Assembly (NCBI GenBank): GCA_003569125.1
Contig: BGOG01000022.1
Location: forward strand, 1-32,029
Direction: 5' to 3'
DNA length: 32,029 nucleotides
Source: Acidimicrobiaceae bacterium
GTDB lineage: Bacteria; Actinomycetota; Acidimicrobiia; Acidimicrobiales; Ilumatobacteraceae
Position numbers and translations under genes: made by a program. Positions 1 to 7,709 of the stretch are shown piece by piece. Position 1 is the first letter of the stretch; every line of letters starts with the position of its first letter. The notes under the pieces are model-generated. The model searched no databases and was not told where the DNA came from. It worked only from the letters and a program-made list of their open reading frames with translations.

Positions 1-695
1 CCATACCGATCGTTACACCACCAAATATAAACGACCAGAACTACGAATGGACGAGTGCGAAAATTGCAATATCTCGGCGAATAAACTTTGCCGACCTAGT
101 TATGGCAACTTCACCAAAGATCGCTACGTAAAGAAATGCGAGTCCGAAATATCCTGAGTTGTATTTGGTAATTATTGCAAAACCAAATAATAGAGCCGCC
201 AAGAACTTACTGAAAATTTGACCATCGGCAGATTTAAAAGCGATGGCAAGTGACAACATGAGTAGCCCGACCGGGAGAACATCGGCGGTTGCTGCGGTTC
301 CAAAGGCAAGGATCATTGGATGAAGAATTATCAGGCTTGTCCAGAAATAAAACAGTGAGCGACGACCGTGCCAACGATCACGAGTTAGCATCCACCCAGA
401 AATAAGAATCATTAGTGCGCCAAATAGTGAAGGCAACTTGGCTAGCCAGAACCAATCGTGGTAGCCAAAGATTTTGTAGATCACCGCTAAAACAAACGAA
501 TACCCAAGCGGATTGGCTTGAATAGAAAAATAAGTGTCGATTGGGCTGCATACCGCCCATCGGAAAGCCGCGAGCCGCCATTGAAAATGGATACTCGAGG
601 TTCACATACCCGCGACCCATCCAAGGTGCGTAAAGCACGATCATCGCCAGCAACATGTAAAACAGTGGCGCATTGCGCCTTAGGAATAACTTCAT
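1..695 (-). CDS. Membrane glycosyltransferase (GT39/ArnT-like), N-terminal part, frameshifted, runs off the window
   Basis: The predicted protein is a polytopic membrane protein. It starts at ATG 695 with a short basic tail and a hydrophobic helix (MKLFLRRNAPLFYMLLAMIV), and further hydrophobic segments follow. The layout of N-terminal helix, extracytoplasmic loop containing 'GYVNLEYPF', and helices around 'WFWLAKLPSLFGALMI' resembles the dolichyl-phosphate-mannose-type glycosyltransferase superfamily, which transfers sugars from polyprenyl carriers outside the membrane; the exact substrate cannot be told. The frame breaks near position 543: after 'GMQP' the protein continues as 'IDTYFSIQANPLGYSFVLAV' one frame over, consistent with one extra A. 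A second break is likely near 55, because hydrophobic coding (TRPFVVLVVYIWW) continues past the apparent stop at 41-43. The C-terminus lies outside the window. The start is only 20 bp downstream of tRNA-Gly on the same strand, so the two may be co-transcribed. Confidence 0.6.
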
Positions 696-714
696 AATTG
701 CCTGTCAACCATTG

Positions 715-786
715 AGCGGACGACGGGATTTGAACCCGCGACCCTCACCTTGGCAAGGTGATGCTCTACCACTGAGCCACGTCCGC
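715..786 (-). tRNA. tRNA-Gly (anticodon GCC)
   Basis: The minus strand folds into a complete cloverleaf. The seven-base acceptor stem is GCGGACG paired with CGTCCGC, the D arm contains GTGGTAGAG, the anticodon arm is CACCT-TGCCAAG-GTG with anticodon GCC, and the T arm contains GGGTTCAAATCCC. A U at the discriminator position (715) fits glycine tRNAs. No CCA is encoded. It decodes GGC and GGU codons. Confidence 0.95.
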
Positions 787-810
787 ATTTATTCGCATTA
801 CTTCATTTAC

Positions 811-1749
811 TTAAGGATTTGAGTTTAGCAACGGGTCGGCGGTACTCAACAGTTCTTGATTTATCTTTGCCGAGCTTGACAATCGCACAACCCCAGCCAG
901 CGACGCAAGAACAACTACCCCACCGAGCACTTGCATCAGCGAATCTGTTGTTTGTAGACGAGCCACGCACCAGTGGATGAAATTACGGGACCCAATAACA
1001 GAATCATTGATGAGACAGAAGCATCAACATATTTCTGCGCCCAAAGCATGAAACTGTGACCGATTGTGCCGGAGAAAAGAGTCATTGCAATCAAGAACCC
1101 GAGATCGCGCCATGAAATCTCAAGGATGTCGTTACTCGTGATCAGTGCATACGGCACGACAACACAAACCTGGATCACACTGACGCCGAACAAAAACTGC
1201 CAGGTGTCCACACCGTCTACGCGACGACGTTTGGATGATACGAAATAAAATGTCCAGGTGATTGCGTTGATCAATGCCAGAAAATCACCATAAAGAGTTG
1301 ACCCTCCGGTGTTTCCGGCGCCGATCACGATCGCCAGAACCCCGGCGAAACTGTCAGAGCAAGCACGACCTGTAATTTCGAGACCCGTTCATTGAGAAAC
1401 TTGGTGCCACGAATAGCACCATCGCAGTTGAGATATTGCCAATAATCGTGGCGTTAGCAACAGAAGTGGTCGTGATCGCCGTGAAACCAAAAATCGTCGA
1501 AGTGCCAAACAAGATTCCAGGGACCAATACCGAACGCAACAACCCCTTATTGATGCGCGAACCATTTCGTCGCACGATCAAATAAAGCAACGGCGGCCAA
1601 AATAACACCCGATAAAATAAAATTGAATTTATTGAAATTGCCGGGGCCAAAAACAAAAGCGGTCCAATACCCCATGCAAATACTGCGATAAAAACTGCGA
1701 TGACCGGAAAAGCCGTAATTTTTTTGCGTAAGAACGCAGTGATGTTCAC
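811..1749 (-). CDS. EamA/DMT-superfamily transporter (frameshifted)
   Basis: The reconstructed product is about 310 residues with roughly ten hydrophobic helices in two halves, as in the EamA (drug/metabolite transporter) family. The N-terminal half begins 'MNITAFLRKKITAFPVIAVF' and includes 'TTTSVANATIIGNISTAMVL'. The second half runs from 'VIGAGNTGGSTLYGDFLALI' to 'FSGTIGHSFMLWAQKYVDA'. The reading frame breaks near 1408, near 1352 and near 950. After the last break the protein ends '...SLMQVLGGVVVLASLAGVV' plus a short tail and a stop at 811-813. Substrate is unknown; family members export amino acids or metabolites. The start codon overlaps the stop of the upstream small gene by four bases (1746-1749), so translation is probably coupled. 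The three breaks look like sequencing errors, but a decayed gene cannot be excluded. Confidence 0.7.
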
Positions 1750-1976
1750 TTTGATTTATCTGGTGGACGCAAATCAATTCTTAGAGTCAAAACCCCGTCC
1801 TCAAGAGTTGCAGTTGCATCGCCGAGCATCGCGAAATCTTGGAAATCAGATTGAGCCTGAGCCAAAAAATGCTGACGCTCTTCACCTGCGACAGGTGGCA
1901 ACGGTCGACGCTTGACCGAGGCCGCTCGGTCGCGAAATCTCGCGATCATTTCAGATGGTTCGAATGCTTCTGCCAT
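1746..1976 (-). CDS. Small hypothetical protein, 76 aa
   Basis: An intact 76-residue protein, soluble and charged, with no transmembrane segment. It begins 'MAEAFEPSEMIARFRDRAAS', has a proline-rich centre (RPLPPVAGEER) and ends in an alternating 'ATLEDGVLTLRIDLRPPDK' that reads like two beta strands. I do not recognise a family. It lies in a minus-strand gene string: the 77-residue membrane protein precedes it by nine bases and the EamA transporter overlaps its stop by four bases. This tight packing, rather than homology, is the main evidence that it is a real gene. No clear Shine-Dalgarno sequence is seen before its ATG, so translation may depend on the upstream gene. Confidence 0.6.
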   Translation of the reverse strand: MAEAFEPSEMIARFRDRAASVKRRPLPPVAGEERQHFLAQAQSDFQDFAMLGDATATLEDGVLTLRIDLRPPDKSK

Positions 1977-1985
1977 GTCACAAAA

Positions 1986-2216
1986 CTAGTTGTTTAACGG
2001 GCCCGATTGTTGATTTTTGTCGACTCTGGGCCGTACTGCATTCAACAGGCGCGATTTATCTTTGTCAGTGGCATTGACGAAGTTTCGATCACCCATGATT
2101 TCGAGAGGGGCGAGAACTTCAGGGTCTGGCCGAGCGGCGCTCCAAAACCAAATTGTCACGGCTACTAAACCAATACCAATCGCGACCATGCTTAGACCCA
2201 GCAGTTTTAAAGACAT
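1986..2216 (-). CDS. Small single-pass membrane protein, 76 aa
   Basis: The protein begins 'MSLKLLGLSMVAIGIGLVAV' and has one hydrophobic helix over about residues 4-25, followed by a polar tail of about 50 residues with a PDPEVL segment and a basic stretch. It is probably anchored with the tail outside. I chose ATG 2216, which has AAGGG just upstream, over GTG 2219. No family is recognised. It is the first gene of the minus-strand set continuing into the 76-residue protein and the EamA transporter. Confidence 0.55.
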   Translation of the reverse strand: MSLKLLGLSMVAIGIGLVAVTIWFWSAARPDPEVLAPLEIMGDRNFVNATDKDKSRLLNAVRPRVDKNQQSGPLNN

Positions 2217-2315
2217 CACGCCCTTACGAACACAGTGCCAGTGACGAAACGGATAAACCTAAGTAACTATTCATCGACTCTTGAATTCTAGGTGAAGATG
2301 GCAAACTAGACGGTA

Positions 2316-2708
2316 ATGGTTGGCAATATTTATAATGCGATTTCAGTCGTGGCTTTTTTCGCCGTGGGTTTTGGTTTGCTACGGATTATCAATCGTTTAG
2401 AAACTCAGTGGGTCTCGAGTGATGGCCTGAGGTTTACGGCGAAAATTTGTCTGGATAGCGACAACAGCGATAAATGGCTTGATGTGCGAATACTCGTTGA
2501 TGGTGATGCATTGCTCATCACTGGTCGCGGACGCAAGAGCATACGACTACGGGGCAAGTGGGCGATGTCATATCCGATCGACAAACCAGAAGACCGACGG
2601 CGCCACTATGTAATTGTGCAACATGGCGAGACGAGAATTAACGCGCTGTTACGTGTGCCTGCGACAAGCCGATGCGTGGCCGTGCTCGATGCACTTTCTA
2701 AAAAGTAG
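2316..2708 (+). CDS. Membrane-anchored hypothetical protein, 130 aa
   Basis: An intact 130-residue protein with an N-terminal hydrophobic helix (about residues 5-24, 'YNAISVVAFFAVGFGLL') and a soluble C-terminal part rich in beta-type alternation and arginine ('VDGDALLITGRGRKSIRLRG'). The general shape, one helix followed by a compact basic beta domain of about 100 residues, resembles actinobacterial DUF2550-like proteins, but I cannot confirm that family from sequence alone. It stands alone on the plus strand between two minus-strand units and ends ten bases from the end of metX, a convergent arrangement. Confidence 0.6.
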   Translation: MVGNIYNAISVVAFFAVGFGLLRIINRLETQWVSSDGLRFTAKICLDSDNSDKWLDVRILVDGDALLITGRGRKSIRLRGKWAMSYPIDKPEDRRRHYVIVQHGETRINALLRVPATSRCVAVLDALSKK

Positions 2709-2717
2709 CGCGGCACC

Positions 2718-3887
2718 CTACAACGAATAGTTTTGTAAAAACTCGCCGATTGGCTTGCCGACCTGATCTAGGTTTATCAAAAACGCATCGTGACCGTGTG
2801 GAGAATCAATCTCGACATAGTCGCATGATCCACCCGTTTCGTTAATGATCTCGCGAATTTGTTTTTGCTGGTATGTCGGATACAAAATATCACTAGAAAT
2901 TCCCATCGATAAAACAGGTGCCGTTATCCGTGAAGCGGCGGTGTGCAAGCTGCCACGACCGCGCGCGACATCATGAAGATCCATCGCCTTGCCGATGATC
3001 AAATAGCTATTGGTATCGAAGCGCCGAATGAGTTTGTCGCCGTGGTGATCTAGATAGTTTTCAACTTCGAACTTGTCCCACAAACCAAGACCGTTATAGT
3101 CGGCATCGGTGTCTGCCAGTTCTCGACCAAAACGATCAGTGAACACGTTGTCACTACGAAATGTAACTTGGGCGACCATCCGAGCAATCGCTAAGCCCTG
3201 CCAAGGGCCGTCGCCGATTGCCGCGTCGTAATAATCGCCACCGCGCCATTTTGGATCAAGGCGAATAGATCTGCGACCGATCGCACCCCACGCAATTTGC
3301 TGAGCAGTGGCCTGCAAGCAAGTCGCAATCGGCACAAGCGTTCTGACGCGATGCGGAAATGTGATTCCCCATTCGAGTACTTGCATTCCACCCATTGATC
3401 CGCCAATAACCGAGTGCCAGACATCGATCCCAAGCATGTCGCTGACGCGAACTTGAGCGCGCACCATGTCGCGAACCGTGATCACGGGAAATCGCGAACC
3501 ATACGGCTTGCCGTCTATCGGATGCATCGACGCAGGACCTGTTGAACCCTGACATCCGCCGAGTGAGTTGGTGCAAACAACAAAATATTTGTCAGTATCA
3601 ATCGCGCAACCAGAACCAACCAATCCGTCCCACCAGCCAGGTGTGGGCTGGCCGTCTTGCGCACTGCCTGCTGCATGCGAGTCGCCTGTCCACGCGTGAC
3701 ACAACAAGATTGCATTCGACTTGTCGCTATTTAATTCGCCCCAAGTTTCGTAGGCGATCGTTACCTGCTGCAAAGTTTTGCCGCTGTCAAGTGCCACGGG
3801 GCGATCACTCGGGAACTCTAAAAATTTTCGGGTACCAAAAGCCGCGCCGACATACCATGCACCTGTCGCTGGATAATCTGAACGCAT
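2718..3887 (-). CDS. metX: Homoserine O-acetyltransferase
   Basis: MetX transfers an acyl group (acetyl, in some homologues succinyl) from CoA to homoserine, the first committed step of methionine synthesis by direct sulfhydrylation. The 389 residues match the family length. The alpha/beta-hydrolase nucleophile elbow GGSMGG is at 162-167 (Ser164), the acid lies in SSDILYP (Asp333), and the catalytic His is in SPHGHDAFL (His366). The signature 'NSLGGCQGSTGPAS' at about 107-120 is typical of MetX. The start ATG is preceded by AGAGAGGA. A SAM riboswitch precedes the gene, so it should be repressed when S-adenosylmethionine is plentiful. No metY or metB partner lies next to it. The frame is intact. 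Confidence 0.95.
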   Translation of the reverse strand: MRSDYPATGAWYVGAAFGTRKFLEFPSDRPVALDSGKTLQQVTIAYETWGELNSDKSNAILLCHAWTGDSHAAGSAQDGQPTPGWWDGLVGSGCAIDTDKYFVVCTNSLGGCQGSTGPASMHPIDGKPYGSRFPVITVRDMVRAQVRVSDMLGIDVWHSVIGGSMGGMQVLEWGITFPHRVRTLVPIATCLQATAQQIAWGAIGRRSIRLDPKWRGGDYYDAAIGDGPWQGLAIARMVAQVTFRSDNVFTDRFGRELADTDADYNGLGLWDKFEVENYLDHHGDKLIRRFDTNSYLIIGKAMDLHDVARGRGSLHTAASRITAPVLSMGISSDILYPTYQQKQIREIINETGGSCDYVEIDSPHGHDAFLINLDQVGKPIGEFLQNYSL

Positions 3888-3974
3888 CGTTGGTTAATCC
3901 TCTCTTGCTTTTCGTAAATGCAGAAGATCAAAAATTTGCGTCAGAGTTTGGCCGTTGCTCCGCAGATGCGGAAC

Positions 3975-4055
3975 CACATCCCCACCCGAAGGTGAGCTGG
4001 CACCGTGGGCTCTAAACCCCGGTTGCCGGACCAAATTGGCCACTCCTGATGCAAC
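3975..4055 (-). promoter_or_regulatory. SAM riboswitch, SAM-IV-like, in the metX leader
   Basis: On the minus strand the leader contains the core shared by the SAM-I/SAM-IV clan: GAGTGGCCAA facing TTGGTCCGGCAACC (the GGCAACC box is at 4021-4027), then a G-rich/C-rich stem and GGTGCC at 3999-4004, with CATC (4048-4051) able to pair with GATG (3977-3980) as the closing helix. A CACC-TTCG-GGTG hairpin follows GGTGCC. The order GAGTG, GGCAACC, GGTGCC with few bases between elements is closer to SAM-IV of Actinobacteria than to SAM-I. Placement about 90 nt upstream of metX fits feedback control of methionine synthesis. The expression platform is not obvious. A small TCCGCA/TGCGGA hairpin (3959-3972) follows, without a strong T-run. 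An exact family assignment needs a covariance model. Confidence 0.8.
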
Positions 4056-4101
4056 TTCTTGCGCTCCCACTTTCGTGGCATTGCCTAATCAACGATAGCG
4101 G

Positions 4102-4116
4102 GATAGTCTGACTATC
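4102..4116. promoter_or_regulatory. Perfect 15-bp palindrome upstream of the metX leader
   Basis: GATAGTC-T-GACTATC is a perfect 7+1+7 inverted repeat. It lies between the end of the DCC gene (4139) and the metX riboswitch. On the minus strand a TTGATA element overlaps its first half and TATCGT lies 15 bases further on, so the palindrome could sit in the metX promoter as an operator. As a terminator for the upstream gene it would be poor, having a one-base spacer and no T-run. Confidence 0.4.
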
Positions 4117-4138
4117 AACACGCGATTGGAGTTGGGTG

Positions 4139-4534
4139 TTATTCAGGCGAGTCTAAAGCGCATGCCGCTGTACCGCCTGGCAAGTGTTGTCGATTCTTGG
4201 CAATTAATTTATAAATTGCGGATGAAATTAACCTGATACCTGGCAAGTCAATTAACACGCCAAGAATTGGCCATGCCCGATTGGCTGACTTCAAAAGTTG
4301 TGCAACTGCTCGACTACCTGAGCGAATTTGGCCGTCACTGTTGACCCACTGCAATGCCTGATTGCATTGCTCAGTTGTTAAGCCGAGAACTTTTAGATCT
4401 GCTTTTTGGTGGGCGATGATTTTTGCTGATGTCTGGATTCGTTTTTCGATAAGTTGCACACACCGTGCGCAAAAAGCACAATCGCCATCCCAGATCAAGA
4501 ATGATTTCGCGGCGATGTTCTTCGACGGTGACAT
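4139..4534 (-). CDS. DCC-family thiol-disulfide oxidoreductase-like protein (DUF393)
   Basis: The 131-residue protein has the family's defining N-terminal motif, 'IWDGDCAFCARCVQ' at about residues 14-27, with the D-x-D-C-x-x-C pattern that gave the DCC name. It also has the typical later segment 'RAWPILGVLIDLPGIRLISS', followed by a short amphipathic tail. Members are small redox-type proteins of unproven substrate; some are fused to or sit beside membrane respiratory proteins. It is divergent from SURF1 with 46 bp between the starts, and it precedes metX on the same strand. It could take part in thiol handling near the cytochrome oxidase assembly factor, but that is inference from position only. 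Confidence 0.8.
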   Translation of the reverse strand: MSPSKNIAAKSFLIWDGDCAFCARCVQLIEKRIQTSAKIIAHQKADLKVLGLTTEQCNQALQWVNSDGQIRSGSRAVAQLLKSANRAWPILGVLIDLPGIRLISSAIYKLIAKNRQHLPGGTAACALDSPE

Positions 4535-4566
4535 AGTTCAAAGATTACTAGCAATATCTCAATAGA

Positions 4567-4572
4567 TACGAT
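4567..4572 (+). promoter_or_regulatory. Putative -10 box (TACGAT) for a leaderless SURF1 transcript
   Basis: TACGAT lies eight bases before the ATG at 4581. The same hexamer with the same spacing precedes murJ (7696-7701, ATG 7710). An actinobacterial TANNNT box this close to the start would place transcription at or next to the start codon. No -35 element is evident. Confidence 0.4.
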
Positions 4573-4580
4573 TGAGCGAG

Positions 4581-5313
4581 ATGTATAAGTTTCTATTTCG
4601 GCCAATTTGGTTGCTGCTGCATGTGACGGTTGTTGCAACCGTGGTGTTGATGATCAACTTGGCTTTTTGGCAAATCAGTCGTTACCACGAAAAACTGACT
4701 TCAATGCGACTGTCAAACAGCGAATCGGCGATCCGATTGTTTCAGTAGAAAAACTTCTCGGCGCGATAAACAACGGTGCAGAAACTCCCGAGACCGTCGA
4801 GTGGCGGACTGTTCTCGTAGTTGGCGAATACATTGACGCTGAGACGGTTGAGGCTGTCAACCGCGCTCAAGGGGGATACTCGGGCAAAGACCCGTTGACT
4901 CCGATTCGATTGGCCGATAATCAATTGTTGCTAATCAATCGTGGATTTATACCATTAGCCAAAGAGATTGGCCCAGCGCCCAGTGGTCAGGTGCAAATAA
5001 TCGGTCGCGTGCGCGCACCGGAGGTTCGTCGACGCTTTCGCATCAGCGACCCGACGCAAGGTGAACTAGCAGAAGTAAGCAATATTGACCTAGAGCGACT
5101 GAACAAACAGATGCCGTCTGAATTGGCGCCGATATTTGTCGAAGTACTCGAATCTAAGCCAGCCGATTCGCCGGTTTGTCTCAAATTGCGGCTCCTGCGC
5201 TGTCGACGGGCTCGCATCTGAGTTACACATTCCAGTGGTTCACATTTTCTATTTTCGTTTTGGCAGGCTGGATAATCGTGATTCGCCGCAAAATCAAGAC
5301 GTTAAAAACTTAG
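4581..5313 (+). CDS. SURF1 family cytochrome oxidase assembly protein (two frameshifts)
   Basis: SURF1 proteins help insert haem a during assembly of haem-copper cytochrome oxidase at the membrane. The reconstructed product of about 243 residues has the family plan of two terminal helices around a periplasmic domain. The first helix is followed by 'NLAFWQISRYHEK', matching the FWQxxR signature. The middle holds 'RTVLVVGEYIDAETV' and 'LLINRGFIPL', and the C-terminal helix follows 'GSHLSYTFQWFTFSIFVLAG', the SURF1 HLxYxxQWF signature. The frame breaks near 4694 in a run of five A (six would restore it) and near 5174. The true start ATG 4581 is needed for the first helix. The stop TAG 5311-5313 overlaps the stop of the convergent VWA gene. 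No cox genes are visible nearby. Confidence 0.85.
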
Positions 5314-6758
5314 GTCAGATTTTCGACGAAGCCTTCGAGTTGACGTAAATTACGACATTCAAAGACGCCGTCTGTGTGTGCACCGTATTCGCCGACGATC
5401 GAGTCACCCGTATTCCAATATGACTTTGGCTCTGGATTGAGCCAATAAACATGTCGCGCGCGCTTGGCGATTTCTTTGACAACCCACGATTGCGCCGCGT
5501 GATAATTGTTTCTCGCATCGCCGAGCAACAGAACCGTCGTTTTTGAATTTATGTCTTTGCCGTAACGCTCCCAAAAGACTTCGAATGCATGCCCATAATC
5601 ACTGTGACCATCGACCCAAACAACATCCGCCTCGGTATTCACGCGATTGATTGCTTCACCGATATCTTCGGTTGATTTGAAAAACTTTGTGACTTCGTCG
5701 ATGCCATCGATAAATACGAACGAACGCACTTTCGAAAATTGATTCTGAATTGCATAGACAAACATCAGGGTAAATCGTGCAAACGCAGCCACACTTCCTG
5801 AAATATCAGCGACGACCATCAATTCTGGTTTTGCCGGGCGCGGATAGCGAAACTTCGGGTCTGCAGGCACTCCGCCGTAACTGAGTGAATGTCGCACGGT
5901 GTTACGAAAATCTAAGGGACCCTTTCGTCCGTGACGTCGTTTGCGCGCCAAACGAGCCGCAAGTTTACGCGTCAGCGGGTAAAGCGCTTTTTTGAGACTC
6001 TGCATTTCGTCACGACTTGCGTGCATGAACTCAACGTCTTCGGGCAGCGGCTTGCGCAACGTTTTTGCCATTGCTTCAGCACCTCGATCGGCAACAAGTC
6101 GGCGACGAATTTCAGATTCGACTTCTTGCTTAAATTGCTCGATCCGACTTTCGAACTCGTCTTTTTCGAGACGCTCTTCAAGTGATGTCAGATCTTGCTG
6201 ACTCGAATCACGATTTGCATCCATCAATTTTTGCAACATATTGTCGAGGTCTAAATTGCGAAGTGTGCGATACAAGTAATAAGTGCCACCAACTGGTCGC
6301 CCGGGCTCCATGCCCGCGAAACGCTGCACCGACTGTTTGGCGAGCGCACGCATCATCGCCTGGTCGCCACTCATGAGTGCGCGCATCAGCATCGCATTGA
6401 TTTCTTCTGGTGTCAGCGAGTCCATTCCACCGCCAGAGCCTTTGCCTTCGCCCTGACCCTTGACTTGATCCATTTGCTCTTGCATCTCACGCCAGAAGTC
6501 ATCTGGCTGACCGTCTTGAGTTATCGCATATTCAGGACCGCGCAGCGAAAAATAAACTTCAAAAATCGTCTCGAACACGCGCCAGTGAGCGTTGTTCTTG
6601 ACCAAAGTTGCACCTAGTGCATATTTGAACGCGTCCCGATCTTCGATCGGAATGACCTTGACGGCTTCCATCGCATCCAGGTTCTCCGTCAAACTCACGG
6701 GCAATCCAGCGTTTCTTAATTCAACGATGAAACCCGACATCAGGTCAAGCACGGGCAT
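5310..6758 (-). CDS. VWA domain protein, CoxE-like, partner of a MoxR ATPase
   Basis: The 482-residue protein has a helical N-terminal part, a Gly/Gln-rich linker (about 93-112), a charged coiled region (about 185-225) and a C-terminal von Willebrand A domain. The metal-ion-dependent adhesion site begins with DISGS at 318-322, preceded by 'KPELMVVA'; later motifs include 'GHSDYGHAFEVF' and 'LLLGDARNN'. This plan matches VWA proteins of the CoxE/YehP type that act with MoxR AAA+ ATPases as chaperone pairs for metalloenzyme maturation or complex assembly. It begins ten bases after the MoxR gene and is surely co-transcribed with it. There is no obvious client gene next to the pair. SURF1 ends convergently on its 3' side with a four-base overlap. 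Confidence 0.85.
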   Translation of the reverse strand: MPVLDLMSGFIVELRNAGLPVSLTENLDAMEAVKVIPIEDRDAFKYALGATLVKNNAHWRVFETIFEVYFSLRGPEYAITQDGQPDDFWREMQEQMDQVKGQGEGKGSGGGMDSLTPEEINAMLMRALMSGDQAMMRALAKQSVQRFAGMEPGRPVGGTYYLYRTLRNLDLDNMLQKLMDANRDSSQQDLTSLEERLEKDEFESRIEQFKQEVESEIRRRLVADRGAEAMAKTLRKPLPEDVEFMHASRDEMQSLKKALYPLTRKLAARLARKRRHGRKGPLDFRNTVRHSLSYGGVPADPKFRYPRPAKPELMVVADISGSVAAFARFTLMFVYAIQNQFSKVRSFVFIDGIDEVTKFFKSTEDIGEAINRVNTEADVVWVDGHSDYGHAFEVFWERYGKDINSKTTVLLLGDARNNYHAAQSWVVKEIAKRARHVYWLNPEPKSYWNTGDSIVGEYGAHTDGVFECRNLRQLEGFVENLT

Positions 6759-6767
6759 TGTGCACGC

Positions 6768-7634
6768 TCACTTAGTAACGGAGAGTTCTTTGGCTGCTTT
6801 TGCGATGTCTGTCTGATATTTAAGAAGGATGTGCAAAGTCTCTTTTGCTTCTTGAGCGTCGATCGTCTCGATACCCAGCAACATCAATGTTCGCGCCCAG
6901 TCGAGCGTCTCGCTGACTGACGGTGCTTTCTTTAGATCAAGTTGACGGATGCTGCGAACAATACGCGCGATTTGGTCAGCCAAGTTTTCGCTGATATCGG
7001 GCACCTTGTTGAGCACGATTTCTTTTTCGCGCTCGAGATCCGGGTAATCAACATGCAGATACAAGCACCGTCGCTTGAGTGCTTCTGACAACTCGCGAGT
7101 GTTGTTTGAAGTCAAAAATACGAGCGGAATCTGCTTGGCGGTGATCGTGCCCAATTCTGGAATCGAAACTTGATACTCCGAAAGAATTTCAAGCAACAAC
7201 GCCTCGGTCTCGAGTTCGACGCGATCGACTTCGTCAATCAACAAAACCACCGGCTCTTCGCTGGTAATCGCCTCAAGTAACGGTCGCGCCAACAAAAACT
7301 CGCTGCTGAAAATATCATCGTGAACTTCACTCCACGAATCGCTATTTTTATCGGCTTGAATACGAAGCAATTGTTTTTTATAGTTCCATTCGTACAGTGC
7401 CTTTGACTCATCAAGACCTTCGTAACACTGCAAACGGATCAAACGCGCACCCGTGAGTTCGGCGACGCTCTTGGCGAGTTGAGTCTTGCCCGTTCCGGCT
7501 GGCCCTTCAATTAAAACTGGTTTGCCGAGACGATCTGCCAGAAACACAACTCCGGCGATTCCGTCGTCTGCTAGATAATTGACCTTCTTAAGCCCGCTAC
7601 GCACCGTAGCAACATCGTTAAATCGTGGTTTCAC
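6768..7634 (-). CDS. MoxR family AAA+ ATPase
   Basis: This is an intact AAA+ protein of about 288 residues. The Walker A motif GPAGTGKT lies at 44-51, Walker B is 'VVLLIDEVDR' at about 129-138, sensor-type 'PLVFLTSNNTRELSEALKRR' follows with arginines of the sensor/finger region, and the C-terminal lid is helical. MoxR ATPases work with VWA proteins, here the gene ten bases downstream, to remodel or load cofactor-containing enzymes. I prefer GTG 7634, since a TAGGGT box lies seven bases before it and the spacing matches other genes here; GTG 7640 would add two residues. The gene is divergent from murJ. Confidence 0.88.
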   Translation of the reverse strand: MKPRFNDVATVRSGLKKVNYLADDGIAGVVFLADRLGKPVLIEGPAGTGKTQLAKSVAELTGARLIRLQCYEGLDESKALYEWNYKKQLLRIQADKNSDSWSEVHDDIFSSEFLLARPLLEAITSEEPVVLLIDEVDRVELETEALLLEILSEYQVSIPELGTITAKQIPLVFLTSNNTRELSEALKRRCLYLHVDYPDLEREKEIVLNKVPDISENLADQIARIVRSIRQLDLKKAPSVSETLDWARTLMLLGIETIDAQEAKETLHILLKYQTDIAKAAKELSVTK

Positions 7635-7641
7635 CCGCACA

Positions 7642-7647
7642 ACCCTA
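7642..7647 (-). promoter_or_regulatory. Putative -10 box (TAGGGT) for a leaderless MoxR transcript
   Basis: On the minus strand TAGGGTTGTGCGG precedes GTG 7634. It is nearly identical to TAAGGTTGTGCG before the ATG of the dGTPase gene at 11764. The short distance implies a transcript starting at or very near the start codon. Confidence 0.4.
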
Positions 7648-7695
7648 GCGGTTCAGGCTCGCTAAGGCGAAGCGCAACAGAGCCACAAATCGCAA

Positions 7696-7701
7696 TACGA
7701 T
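7696..7701 (+). promoter_or_regulatory. Putative -10 box (TACGAT) for a leaderless murJ transcript
   Basis: TACGAT is followed by eight bases and the murJ ATG at 7710; no Shine-Dalgarno sequence is present in that gap. The box and spacing equal those before SURF1. Confidence 0.4.
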
Positions 7702-7709
7702 TAAACGCA

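Noticed and set aside
3542-4015. A 157-codon plus-strand frame covering the metX start and leader
   Set aside because: It is antisense to metX and to the riboswitch core, and its composition is not protein-like.
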